64,000 nt of DNA from NCBI GenBank assembly GCA_963675565.2, contig CAXXYD010000004.1, positions 1,736,001 through 1,800,000 of the forward strand, written 5' to 3'. A model generated the notes under the pieces. That model saw nothing but the letters and a program-made list of their open reading frames with translations. It was not told where the DNA came from and made no database searches. Positions 37,102-46,106 of this stretch are shown piece after piece. Position numbers and translations under genes: made by a program. The stretch is from JARRKU01 sp963675565 (GTDB lineage Bacteria > Desulfobacterota > Desulfobacteria > Desulfobacterales > Desulfosarcinaceae). Numbering within the stretch: the stretch's first letter is position 1; each line of letters starts with the position of its first letter.

Positions 37102-38658
37102 TCACGGGCCGGGTTGTTCCATGAGGTCTTGATCCCCTTGGGCACTCTCATTGGCCGCATTTTTACCGGCGATCCGTCCGAAAGCCAGACACTCTGCAAT
37201 ATTGCCTGCGCCCTGGTAGATCAGCCCCCACATGGATCCCAATTCACCCGCACTGTAGAGCCTGGGAATCGGTTGATCAAAGGGGTCCAGGACCTGAGCC
37301 GCTGAATTTCGTCTGGGGCCGCCCTGGGTATTGGCCAGACAGGGGTAAAGCGGCAACCCATAAAAAGGGGGTGTCGCCAGGGGCGCGGACAATACAGATG
37401 TCACGAAATCCTTGTAGGCCGGCCGCTCATCCTCCCGTGATCGAATGGGGCGATGAAACTGGGCGTCCCTACCGCTGTCGAGATCCCGGTTCCACCGGCA
37501 AACCGTAGCTTCAAGGGTTTCCGGAGACAGGCCTAGTTTAGTGGCCAATCGACCGAGGGTGCGCCCTTTCACGATCCAGCCCTTTTCAATTTCAACATGG
37601 TTGTCCCTGCTCCATCGATAGGTTTGGCCTGCGGTCCCCAGGCCCGTCAGACGCGAGATAGGTCCTTTCAACCGGGCCGTCTCGTCAAAAATCACATAGC
37701 AGGGAATTCTCGGATATTCCAATGTCTGGGTGTCGTAGTGGTCAACGGCCAGCAGTCCGGAATGGGCTTCCATACCGCGCTCGTTCATAAAGCGCCTGCC
37801 GGTTTTATCCACAAAAATATGGCCCGGAGCTTCAATGACGGCCTGAAAACCGGCTTCGAAATCAGGCACTTTGATTCCCAGCCCGCACGATACCGCATTC
37901 ATATGCCAAAGCGCGGCCCCCACTTTTTGGGCCATGCGAACACCATCGCCCCTGTTGCCTGGATTTCCCGACGCATAGATGGGAAACCCCTTGACATGGT
38001 TTTGTAGGGTTTTGCGGTCATACTCATAGCCACCGGTGGTCAGGATGACCGCCCGGTCGGCCCCGATAGTGATCTGCCTTCCTTCTGTTTGGGCGACAAG
38101 ACCGATAACCGCCCCATGACGGTCGGTCACCAGGCATTTGGCGCGGGTTTGGGTCAGCACAGGGATCCGCCGTTTTTCTTCCACAGCGTAACTGAGCACC
38201 TGCCAGAGGTTGCCGGCAAAAGTACTCATGCCCCTGCCCTTTCCTTTGACCAAATATTTTTTCATCGAACCCGCTCCCGGCACCCGGGGATACCCGGCGT
38301 GTCCGTAAACGTGGGTTTTGGTGCCCTCTTTCAGACTTTCGATCCAGGTGACGTTTTCAGCGGCTTCCTGGACGAAGGTTCGGATCACTTTCTCGTCCTT
38401 TTCGGAGTGGCAAAAATCGTAAAGCGCCGAAATATAGGTGATGGCCTCTTGCGTGTCAGAAGGACATAAAAACCCGCCCATGGATACCCGGGTGTTGCCG
38501 CCTCCCTGAGCCATGCTTTCCAGCACCATCACCCTTGCACCGGCATCACAGGCGCTGATGGCGGCCGCGGCGCCGGCGCCGCCGTAGCCTACGATTACCA
38601 CGTCTGTTCGTTGGTCCCATTGCTGCGTCCTGACGTATTCATCCGACGGGTTGATCAT
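37102..38658 (-). CDS. FAD-dependent oxidoreductase, fumarate reductase/3-ketosteroid dehydrogenase-like
   Basis: The 518-residue flavoprotein has an N-terminal FAD motif DVVIVGYGGAGAAAAISA, then GGGNTRVSMGGFLCP, a second FAD segment ILTTGGYEYDRKT, and the C-terminal YSAGELGSMWGLIYQGAGNI. It differs clearly from the TcuA-like enzyme in the same cluster and has no paralogue in cluster 2. It may reduce or oxidise a second unsaturated acid. The ATG at 38658 (GGAG upstream) is chosen over more distal starts. Confidence 0.82.
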   Translation of the reverse strand: MINPSDEYVRTQQWDQRTDVVIVGYGGAGAAAAISACDAGARVMVLESMAQGGGNTRVSMGGFLCPSDTQEAITYISALYDFCHSEKDEKVIRTFVQEAAENVTWIESLKEGTKTHVYGHAGYPRVPGAGSMKKYLVKGKGRGMSTFAGNLWQVLSYAVEEKRRIPVLTQTRAKCLVTDRHGAVIGLVAQTEGRQITIGADRAVILTTGGYEYDRKTLQNHVKGFPIYASGNPGNRGDGVRMAQKVGAALWHMNAVSCGLGIKVPDFEAGFQAVIEAPGHIFVDKTGRRFMNERGMEAHSGLLAVDHYDTQTLEYPRIPCYVIFDETARLKGPISRLTGLGTAGQTYRWSRDNHVEIEKGWIVKGRTLGRLATKLGLSPETLEATVCRWNRDLDSGRDAQFHRPIRSREDERPAYKDFVTSVLSAPLATPPFYGLPLYPCLANTQGGPRRNSAAQVLDPFDQPIPRLYSAGELGSMWGLIYQGAGNIAECLAFGRIAGKNAANESAQGDQDLMEQPGP

Positions 38659-38699
38659 TGTGGACTCCATCAAGTGGGTTTGGTTCCAAATAGAAAACA

Positions 38700-39593
38700 C
38701 TACCTTATGGCTCTGGACACGCCCCATCCCCCCAGGAGGATCAACACGGCTCCGGCAGCGAACAGGCCGCTAATGGCTTCCTGGAAAAAAACCAGGCCCA
38801 AAATGGCGCTGATGGGCACCTGGCTCATCAATATCAGACTGCCCTCGGTGGCCTTGAGATGCACAAAACCATAGTTGAGCGTCAGTTGGGCGACGGTGCC
38901 CAACATGCCGATGGCCAGCAGCAAAAAAACAGCGAATGCCGGGGGCATGGTCATTTGACTGTGCTGCAGGGCAGGAATAAAGGATACGGCAATGGACACG
39001 AGAGCCATATAGAGATAAATGCAAAACGCACTGTGGTCACTGGACAGCCGCCGTACCAAACTGATGTTCAGCCCTCCGAAAAGCGCAGCTCCCAATGCCA
39101 GGACATGTCCACGGGACAGCTTCAGGGCCGCGGATTGAGGCCATAGCAGAAGGCAGGTGCCGGTAACGGAAATCAGAATATAGACCCATTGGGTCCGGTT
39201 GACGGGCTCCTTGTTGATCCACGGTGAGAGCAACGCAGCGAACACCGGAAAAAGAAAAAAAAGTGCCATGGCCATGCCGATGTGCAACAACTGCATGGCG
39301 GCAACATTGGCCAAAAAACAAATAGCGCCGCTCAGGCCCCTGATCAGCAGTACGGGCCGGTTGGGTCCGTCAATGGACACATCCAGAACAAAGTACAGCG
39401 CCACCATAATGGCAACGCCGATCACGGCACGGCTCAGACAAATCTCCCAGGTGGACAGATCTGGTTTTGCCATCCGTGCCAAGACGCCAAGCAGGGAAAA
39501 ACAGGTCGCTGCAGCCAGCAGCGCCAGGATACTGACTACTTTTTTCCTATTCGCTCCCCCCACGCCCGGCAGATCCTTCCCATCCCGACACAT
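38700..39593 (-). CDS. EamA/DMT-family transporter
   Basis: An integral membrane protein of about 297 residues with about ten hydrophobic segments and two EamA repeats. Landmarks are ICLSRAVIGVAIMV and GLSGAICFLANVAAMQ in the first repeat and LMSQVPISAILGLVFFQEAISG in the second. The frame is open to 39701, but 39593 gives the usual family length. Substrates of this family range from metabolites to amino acids. Its position suggests export or import of an intermediate of cluster 1. Confidence 0.8.
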   Translation of the reverse strand: MCRDGKDLPGVGGANRKKVVSILALLAAATCFSLLGVLARMAKPDLSTWEICLSRAVIGVAIMVALYFVLDVSIDGPNRPVLLIRGLSGAICFLANVAAMQLLHIGMAMALFFLFPVFAALLSPWINKEPVNRTQWVYILISVTGTCLLLWPQSAALKLSRGHVLALGAALFGGLNISLVRRLSSDHSAFCIYLYMALVSIAVSFIPALQHSQMTMPPAFAVFLLLAIGMLGTVAQLTLNYGFVHLKATEGSLILMSQVPISAILGLVFFQEAISGLFAAGAVLILLGGWGVSRAIR

Positions 39594-39720
39594 TTCATCA
39601 TTTCCCGGCAATAGCCGGCTGCAGCCGCCCTCAACCATAGTCATGTATAGATGGCATCCGCCCACCTCTAAAAAGCGACTCCTCTGGGGTTGCCGTAACA
39701 TCCGTGGTGATGAGACGATT

Positions 39721-41658
39721 TTAGTAGTTCATCAACAGGGAGGGCAACCATAACGACAACTTGGGAAAAACCAGGCACAAGACGGTGGCAAACAGCAATA
39801 TGGCCACAAACGGCAGGGTGCTCTTAATAATGGTGATCAGCGGTTCATCGACGATGCCCTGGACGGTGAACAGATTCAGCCCCACCGGCGGGGTCAATAG
39901 TGCCGTTTCGATCAGCATCATCAGCACCACTCCGAAAACCACAGTGTCAATTCCCAGCGAAGAGAGCATGGGGGCCAGTACGGGTACCGTCAGTACGGTG
40001 ATGGATCCGCCATCCAAAAACATGCCCAAAATCATATAAAAAACAATCAGAATGACGATGAGAGAAAAAGTGGATAGCTCGGCACTCACAATCAGTTCGG
40101 CCAAATTGCTGGGCACCTGCAGCAGGGTCACCACATTGGCCATGGTCAGCGCACCGATCATGATCATCAGGATCATGGTGGAAATGGCACTGGATTCCAT
40201 AAGGCAGTCGACAAAATCCTTGACGGTCATCTGCTTGTACACAATGGCGCAGAAAAGGCTGTAGATGACCAGAATCGCACCGGCTTCGGTGGGGGTGGCC
40301 AGCCCGGAGTAGATGCTGCCCAACACAAAGATGGGACCCAGCAGAATCAAAAAAGAGCTTTTCAGCGACCGCAGGCGCTGGGGCCAGGAAAAGTGCATCT
40401 TTTCGTATTTACCGGTGATGATACAGGTGACAATGACATAGACACTGAACATGGCCACCAGCATAGCTCCCGGGATAAAGCCGGCCATGAACAGGGCGCC
40501 CACCGATGTGTCTGTAAGAAAACCGTAGACGATAAACCCGATGGAGGGCGGAATGATCAACCCCAGAGAGGTGCCGGTAACCGTGCCGATAACCATGGTT
40601 TTACTGTACCCGCGGTCCAGCAAGGGCTTCATGGCCACCAAGGTGACAATGGCCGTTACCGCCGTTGAGCTGCCGATCATGGCCGCCAGAATACCGCCGG
40701 TGATACAGGTGGCCACACCCAGTCCCCCAGGCAGCCATGCCAGCCATTTAGCGCTGAGATCGTAAATCCGTTCACCCAGACCGGATTTACCCAGAATCAC
40801 GCCCCCCAGGGAAAACAGCGGAATGGCAAGCAGCACGAAATGGCTCACCGTCTTTTCGGCCACTATGGGGATGGTATACAGACCGCTTATTGATCCGTGG
40901 AAAAACAGCAGGCCGAACACTCCAACGGCCCCCAAACCGAATGCTATGGGAACGCCCCACAACAAAATGGTCAGCGTCATCACCATAATCCCCACGGGCA
41001 TGTTGACGCTGAGCACCCACACAGCCACTGCCAGGTTCACAAGATACAGCGCCAGCATCAGTTTCGCGCTGCGGGCAGCGCCAGCGTTTTTTTCCAGCCG
41101 GCCATCGTAAAGCGTCGTTATTCGCAAGCCAATCTTGCGCAGCATCTGCAACAAACACAGCAGCATACCGATGGGAAAAATAACCCGCACAATCCACAAC
41201 GGGTAGCGTAAAGTGCCAGAGCTCATGGCACCAAGGCCATAGGCATCCAGAAACTCTTTATACCCGTAAACGCCCAGACCCAGGATGTACAACAGGGCGG
41301 TGAGATCGGTAGCCACTCCCAACAACGCCCTGGTGCGCGGTGCGGCCCGGGAAATGAACACATCGCAGGCGATGTGTCGATTTGTTTTGATACCATAAGC
41401 GGCCGAAAGGAATGGAAACCAGGTAAAGGCCAACATGGAAAGGGACATGACCCATTCTGTGGGTGCATTGAAAAAATAGCGTTTACCGGACTCATAGCAG
41501 ACCGCCAGAGCCACCATCAGGATGAGGACGCTGGCAATCAGATTCGCCAGCCAGGACACCCGGTCGATTATGCTGCCCACCGATAGGTTTTTCCCCCGCT
41601 GTTCATCCTTTTTCCGATCCACGGTACCCTGCGATGAGGTGACTGCCTCTGCACCCAT
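39721..41658 (-). CDS. TRAP transporter, fused small and large membrane subunits DctQM (cluster 1)
   Basis: The 645-residue protein joins a DctQ part (about residues 30-190, four helices, with WVMSLSMLAFTWFPFLSAAYGIKTNRHIACDVF) to a DctM part of about twelve helices. DctM motifs include PLFSLGGVILGKSGLGERIYDLS, GSSTAVTAI, LIIPPSIGFIVYG, SGLATPTEAGA and LLTPPVGLNLF. It imports a carboxylate using the Na+ or H+ gradient with the binding protein encoded just upstream. A strong hairpin separates the two genes. Confidence 0.92.
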   Translation of the reverse strand: MGAEAVTSSQGTVDRKKDEQRGKNLSVGSIIDRVSWLANLIASVLILMVALAVCYESGKRYFFNAPTEWVMSLSMLAFTWFPFLSAAYGIKTNRHIACDVFISRAAPRTRALLGVATDLTALLYILGLGVYGYKEFLDAYGLGAMSSGTLRYPLWIVRVIFPIGMLLCLLQMLRKIGLRITTLYDGRLEKNAGAARSAKLMLALYLVNLAVAVWVLSVNMPVGIMVMTLTILLWGVPIAFGLGAVGVFGLLFFHGSISGLYTIPIVAEKTVSHFVLLAIPLFSLGGVILGKSGLGERIYDLSAKWLAWLPGGLGVATCITGGILAAMIGSSTAVTAIVTLVAMKPLLDRGYSKTMVIGTVTGTSLGLIIPPSIGFIVYGFLTDTSVGALFMAGFIPGAMLVAMFSVYVIVTCIITGKYEKMHFSWPQRLRSLKSSFLILLGPIFVLGSIYSGLATPTEAGAILVIYSLFCAIVYKQMTVKDFVDCLMESSAISTMILMIMIGALTMANVVTLLQVPSNLAELIVSAELSTFSLIVILIVFYMILGMFLDGGSITVLTVPVLAPMLSSLGIDTVVFGVVLMMLIETALLTPPVGLNLFTVQGIVDEPLITIIKSTLPFVAILLFATVLCLVFPKLSLWLPSLLMNY

Positions 41659-41705
41659 TGTTTTCTCCCATTATCTGGTGACTGCCCATGAATGTTTTTT
41701 GGAAT

Positions 41706-41732
41706 CGGTGCCGCCGTGATTCGGCGGCACCG
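41706..41732. other. Intercistronic hairpin between dctP and dctQM, cluster 1
   Basis: CGGTGCCGCCG (41706-41716) and CGGCGGCACCG (41722-41732) form a perfect 11-bp stem with a five-base loop right after the dctP stop. No T-run follows in the minus direction, so it more likely stabilises the dctP message than terminates it. Cluster 2 has a hairpin at the same place. Confidence 0.7.
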
Positions 41733-41752
41733 GGTGACGAAATGGCAAGTGG

Positions 41753-42775
41753 CTATTTTGCTTTATCCAGAAGATCCCACAGCAATTGGTACTTGTCGCC
41801 AAGCTGTTTTTTAGAAAACGCCATCATTGCCGGACGAGCCACGGCAACCAGTTTCTGTTTCTCTTCGGATGTCATATCGTATACAATTTTGGCTTTGGAA
41901 CCGATGAAATCGATATCCTCCTGGCGCTCTTTGGCGGCGTACTCCCGGGTCCAGGCTTCGATTGCCCGGGCTTGCTCCATCAACAAGGTTTGATCTTCCG
42001 ATGAAAGCTTGTTCCACACATCCTTGTTGATCACCAGCCAGAACGTCATGAACGGTACGGTGGGGTCTATGGTGACGTAAGGCGCCACTTCATACAAGCG
42101 CGCCCGTCGCACCCGGGAAGTTCCCGTGCTGCAGCCCTGTATGGTCCCGCGCTGCAACGCCGTATAGAGTTCTTTGGCACTCATCTCCACGCCCACCGCA
42201 CCCAAGGCTTTGTACAAGGCTGCCTGGGCTGTCCCGGATGAACGCGCTTTCCATCCTTTAAAATCTTCAACTGTCTTGATGGCCTTGTCTCCGCTGGCGA
42301 ACATGCTGGTACCGTATGCCAGCATACCAAGCAGCTTGGCGTTGAAGTACTTGTCGAATTCGGCATCGGCGATGGCGCGAACCTCGGGTTGATCAATAAA
42401 GCGGTAGTAATGGTCAAAGCTGGACCAGCACCCCTGCGCGCCAAATGAAGCAATGAATTCAAGAACGCTGGAGCGCCGCCCTACCATGGCCACATGGTGG
42501 ACCGCCATGTTAACCTGATTTTTAGCCAACGCCGGTATCAGGTCCTTGGCATTGAACAACGATCCGCCGCCATAATGGGTGATTTTTATCCGACCGTCTG
42601 TTTTTTCACCAATGATATCGGCATACCGTTTGGCGGCCACCTCAATGGTCGATTTGGGGGACAGTGTCGTGGCAAAGGTCAGCTTGATCGTCTCCGCCGC
42701 AGCCGGTACGGCGCCTGCTATCGACAGGATCATAAGCCCACTGAGGATAATGCCAATAATGCGATGTTTTAACAT
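41753..42775 (-). CDS. TRAP transporter substrate-binding protein DctP (cluster 1)
   Basis: The 340-residue periplasmic binding protein has a signal peptide (MLKHRIIGIILSGLMILSIA, cleavage near AAA-E). It shows the DctP fold, with the carboxylate-binding arginine region FKGWKARSSGTAQAALYKALGA near residue 170 and ALQRGTIQG. It delivers an organic acid to the DctQM permease. The ligand cannot be read directly; the cluster suggests a di- or tricarboxylate. The 222-bp gap upstream (42776-42997) shows a weak hairpin only. Confidence 0.92.
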   Translation of the reverse strand: MLKHRIIGIILSGLMILSIAGAVPAAAETIKLTFATTLSPKSTIEVAAKRYADIIGEKTDGRIKITHYGGGSLFNAKDLIPALAKNQVNMAVHHVAMVGRRSSVLEFIASFGAQGCWSSFDHYYRFIDQPEVRAIADAEFDKYFNAKLLGMLAYGTSMFASGDKAIKTVEDFKGWKARSSGTAQAALYKALGAVGVEMSAKELYTALQRGTIQGCSTGTSRVRRARLYEVAPYVTIDPTVPFMTFWLVINKDVWNKLSSEDQTLLMEQARAIEAWTREYAAKERQEDIDFIGSKAKIVYDMTSEEKQKLVAVARPAMMAFSKKQLGDKYQLLWDLLDKAK

Positions 42776-42997
42776 GAATACCTCCCTTGGCTGGTTGATA
42801 AATTGTATTTCCCATGCATCTGATCCCCGCCATCTTGCAGGGATCGTCGTTGACCTTTAAATTGGTAAAATCGTAAAAATTATAACTGCTCGTTTTCCTT
42901 CATTGCGGCAAAATCCGAAATTTGTATTTTTAACAAGTTGCCTTTTACCCGGACTCCGGTTTTCGCCGGGGGCACGACTTCACGAGGCTATGAAAAT

Positions 42998-43324
42998 TCA
43001 CGGCGGAATCAGATTGTAAAGCGGCACATGCTGTTGGGCGCCGTAAATATCCGAGTCGCCGACATGACCTGAAGGCAGCGGCCGGGGAAGAGTCACTTTT
43101 ATGGCCAATGCCTGGTCAAACGCCACAATACGGATGTCGGTGGAATCTTCCATCGAGTAGAGGTGCGCAATGGTCGCCGGGTTGATCAGGTTTGCCGCTT
43201 TAATTTTTTCGTATATTTCCGGTTGGTCAAAAATAATATCGAACGTCATCAAGAACGGTCCGGCGTTTTTACTCCTCAGAACTTTGGCCAGGTCGCCCAG
43301 TCGTTGTTGTATGTTTTTGCTCAT
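42998..43324 (-). CDS. DUF4387-family protein
   Basis: A 108-residue soluble protein beginning MSKNIQQRLGDLAKVLRSKNAGPF, with TFDIIFDQ and the C-terminal GDSDIYGAQQHVPLYNL. These features match the DUF4387 family, whose members are almost always encoded next to AtuA-type proteins, as here (50-bp gap). No catalytic motif is evident. It may form a complex with the AtuA-like protein. There is no counterpart in cluster 2. Confidence 0.8.
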   Translation of the reverse strand: MSKNIQQRLGDLAKVLRSKNAGPFLMTFDIIFDQPEIYEKIKAANLINPATIAHLYSMEDSTDIRIVAFDQALAIKVTLPRPLPSGHVGDSDIYGAQQHVPLYNLIPP

Positions 43325-43373
43325 CGCTACCGCCTTTGATGCCGGGCATCAGTTCCTGTGCATAGTGGTGACG

Positions 43374-44744
43374 TCAGACCTGCTCATAAGTAATGGCAAA
43401 CGGTTCCAAGGGGTCTTCCACTTCCAGCAGATGGTAGATGCTGAAATTGTAGACCTCTCCCATATCGATATCCGAGGGTGAATAGGGAAAGGCCAGGTTG
43501 CCGGCCGTCGCCTTGCGACCAGGGTAGTGGTAATGCAGCATGGCGCCGCGGGCAAAAGAACAGACCGCGGCGGCAATTCTGCGGGTAGCCCCAACGGCCT
43601 CCCCCACAATGCCCAATTCATGGCCACAGCCACCCTGCTCGGGTTCCCACGCCCCCATGACACCGTTTTTTCCGTATAGCCGGAACAACAACTGGTAATC
43701 CTGCCCGGGCGTATAGGGCATCGCCTGGGCAACTGCCTTTTGGACGAATTCGATAATGGTATCGATCTGCGATATCAGCAATGGATCCCGAACGCCTGCA
43801 ATGAATATTGAACGGAACCCAACCCGTTCGGCGCCTTCCAGCTTGATAGTGTAAGTATCGGCCGCAAGGAATGCGCTGCCCGAAACCTTGACCCGTCTAT
43901 CATCCATGGCTTCAAAGCGGGCGGCGCTCAAATCCAGAGCCCCACCCGGCAGCAGCAAATGTACGGGGTTGTCTTTTTCGTACAGCGAGTGCGCAGCCAC
44001 CGAAGCCGTCGTACATCGACGCTGGGGGTTCAGGGGTTCAAGCACGAAATGGTCTTTGCGCAGGGTACCCAGCATGCAGTCGGCGATGCCCCCGGGTTCA
44101 GCGGCGGCCGCTCCGCATTCCAGAATCTTGCCCATGTGAATGGCCAACCCGCAATCGAAACCGTGTTGCACCGGCACTGCAGCGATGACGGCCGGGTCGT
44201 AGGAACGGCCGGCCACGATAACGTCGGCACCATGGGCCAAGGCTTCGAGATAGGGCTCCATGCCCATCTGCGCAACGATATGGGTACTGTTGTCGATGGT
44301 GGCAGCGGTCAATTCTTTTTTCATCTCAAAAGGACGCACCCGGCCTGCCTTTAAATCGTATTTTAACCGTTGCTTATCAATATCCGCGGTAATGGCCGCC
44401 AGTTTGAAAGCGAAGCCTTTCTCTCGGCCGATCTGCTTGACGATCTCAATGGTGCGGGTTAAATGCGGTTGCGCGCCTGATCCGCCGGCCGTACCGATGA
44501 GCATTGGTATGCCCAGTGAATGCCGGGCGGCCAGCAGATGCTCCAGATCTCTTTTCTGTGCGCCCCATCCCAGGATTGTTTTGCCGGCGCCCAGGTAGTA
44601 CGGGCCCGGGTCGGTGGATCCGGCGTCTACGCCGATGACATGGGGGTTCCTGCGCAACCCCTGTTCGAGGGAATCGGGAGGAAACCCGTATCCAAGCCCT
44701 CCACATGGACTCAGTACGCGAACTTCGTTCAAATTGGACACCAA
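43374..44744 (-). CDS. AtuA (DUF1446)-family protein
   Basis: The 456-residue protein matches the acyclic terpene utilisation AtuA family. Landmarks are SPCGGLGYGFPPDS near residue 12, GVDAGSTDPGPYYLG, IPMLIGTAGGSGA, VIVAGRSYDPAV and GHMG-like AIHMGKILECGA. The biochemical activity of the family is not established; AtuA-DUF4387 pairs recur in clusters for uncommon carboxylates. The gene is first in the cluster 1 run. It starts with TTG at 44744 or GTG at 44741, both with GGAAAG upstream. Confidence 0.82.
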   Translation of the reverse strand: MVSNLNEVRVLSPCGGLGYGFPPDSLEQGLRRNPHVIGVDAGSTDPGPYYLGAGKTILGWGAQKRDLEHLLAARHSLGIPMLIGTAGGSGAQPHLTRTIEIVKQIGREKGFAFKLAAITADIDKQRLKYDLKAGRVRPFEMKKELTAATIDNSTHIVAQMGMEPYLEALAHGADVIVAGRSYDPAVIAAVPVQHGFDCGLAIHMGKILECGAAAAEPGGIADCMLGTLRKDHFVLEPLNPQRRCTTASVAAHSLYEKDNPVHLLLPGGALDLSAARFEAMDDRRVKVSGSAFLAADTYTIKLEGAERVGFRSIFIAGVRDPLLISQIDTIIEFVQKAVAQAMPYTPGQDYQLLFRLYGKNGVMGAWEPEQGGCGHELGIVGEAVGATRRIAAAVCSFARGAMLHYHYPGRKATAGNLAFPYSPSDIDMGEVYNFSIYHLLEVEDPLEPFAITYEQV

Positions 44745-45090
44745 GCTTTCCGGGCAACCGTCACTCCGGCATAGAGCGCGTGTGAAAACGATGTTCCGAT
44801 TACATTACAATGGTTTCATGCATCTCATCCGGGCAACCGACACAACCCGGAAAAAGTGAAATCCAAATATTTTATAATTCTTCTTCATTTCCACAGACAA
44901 GGTTATCCATCCAAAAGACCGATGTGTTATTCCAGATACCTTAGATCACAATTCAAGTCTGCAGGAATTATGAAATCGCAATAAAGTCACAATTACCCTT
45001 TTTTCATCATTCCGCAAAAGCCGGAATATTCACTTTTAACGAAATTATCAAGGGCGCGACGAAAGTTTTCTATATGCAACCTTTGTTTTC

Positions 45091-45122
45091 TGATAGATAA
45101 CATCAGGAGAGGAGGGTGTCAA
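45091..45122 (-). promoter_or_regulatory. Sigma70-type promoter with overlapping dyad for cluster 1
   Basis: On the minus strand, TTGACA (45117-45122) is followed by a 17-bp spacer and TATCTA (45094-45099). The -10 box lies within the dyad TGAT-AGATAAC-ATCA (45091-45105), a likely operator. It lies between the XRE-cupin gene and the AtuA start, giving a leader of roughly 340 nt. The rest of the 424-bp gap 44745-45168 shows no gene. Confidence 0.6.
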
Positions 45123-45168
45123 GTTTTTTTTACGCGTTCAATGGCCGTTGGATGCACGTATCAGCCAA

Positions 45169-45768
45169 TTATCGGGTTTCGGAAGGGTTGCAGTAAACAA
45201 CCAGTATCTTGGCCGGTCTTTTGCCCAAGCTTCGTCCCATATGGGGGCAGTCCGAATCAAAATAAAGGGTATCGCCGGGATTGATTATATAAGTCTGGCC
45301 ATCATAATAGAATTCGTGAGAACCTTCCAGCGCAAAAACAAATTCCTGGCCGCTGTGCATCATCGGTTGGGGTGGAAATTCATCACTCATCGTAACGATG
45401 CACGAACGCATGACACGGTCCTGCTTCTTGAACCCGAATGACTCGTATATGGATTTGGGCGAGGCCTCCATGTGGTTGATGGGACGCCTGTCTTCCGCTC
45501 TGCCCACTTCAATCTTACTGGAACGGAATTGGGGCGATTCACCTGTAATCAGAGCCTCTAAACTGGTTTTCAAGCCAAAGGCGATTTTGTTCAATGTCGA
45601 AATAGGAGGAACCTTTCCCCCATTTTCGATCTGCGACAGGTGCCCTTTGGAGAGTCCGGTTATCCTGGCAAGCTCTTCCAGCGTCCAGTTCAATTTTTTG
45701 CGCCTTGCCCTGATCCTCCGGGCAATAGTCAATTCCATGGCGCGACTTTCAAGTTCGGCCTGATTCAT
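45169..45768 (-). CDS. XRE-family regulator with C-terminal cupin (cluster 1)
   Basis: A 199-residue regulator: helix-turn-helix at about residues 15-70 (WTLEELARITGLSKGHLSQIENG) and a cupin sensor at about 120-190 (MHSGQEFVFALEGSHEFYYDGQTY, GDTLYFDSDCPHMGRS). The ATG at 45768 follows AAAGGAAAC. It is transcribed away from its paralogue at 46107, with cluster 1 lying downstream in the same direction. The cupin probably binds a pathway acid as effector; this is by analogy with PuuR-like regulators. Confidence 0.9.
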   Translation of the reverse strand: MNQAELESRAMELTIARRIRARRKKLNWTLEELARITGLSKGHLSQIENGGKVPPISTLNKIAFGLKTSLEALITGESPQFRSSKIEVGRAEDRRPINHMEASPKSIYESFGFKKQDRVMRSCIVTMSDEFPPQPMMHSGQEFVFALEGSHEFYYDGQTYIINPGDTLYFDSDCPHMGRSLGKRPAKILVVYCNPSETR

Positions 45769-45927
45769 GGCATAAGTTTCCTTTAAGCAAATCTTTTTTT
45801 GCATTCATACACTATTTTCCCCAATTTGGCCAGCCCTGAAACCTGACAGCGCCACCTGTTATTGCCGCGCAGCCAAACAGCGCATAAAATAAGGTTATTA
45901 AAACAGATAATTGTGATCAAAATCATG

Positions 45928-45953
45928 CCTTGCAAGGAGGGTCCTTTTCAAGG
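45928..45953. promoter_or_regulatory. Dyad at the centre of the divergent regulator region
   Basis: CCTTG-C-AAGGA and TCCTT-TT-CAAGG form an imperfect stem around GGG, almost exactly midway between the two divergent XRE-cupin genes. It could be an operator used by both regulators. The 338-bp region 45769-46106 otherwise contains promoters only; TTGACT near 46074 precedes the plus-strand regulator. Confidence 0.4.
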
Positions 45954-46106
45954 TGCTGATGAATTAGCGGCAGGCATCGATGCTCATATAGCGGCATCAC
46001 GTTTTATGAAACAATATGCTCCCTCAAATGCTTTAATATAAAATTGATTGAAACTTTTCGAAATTTTATCCTTGACTTTATGGTTCTCTTATAGGAAACG
46101 ATTGTA

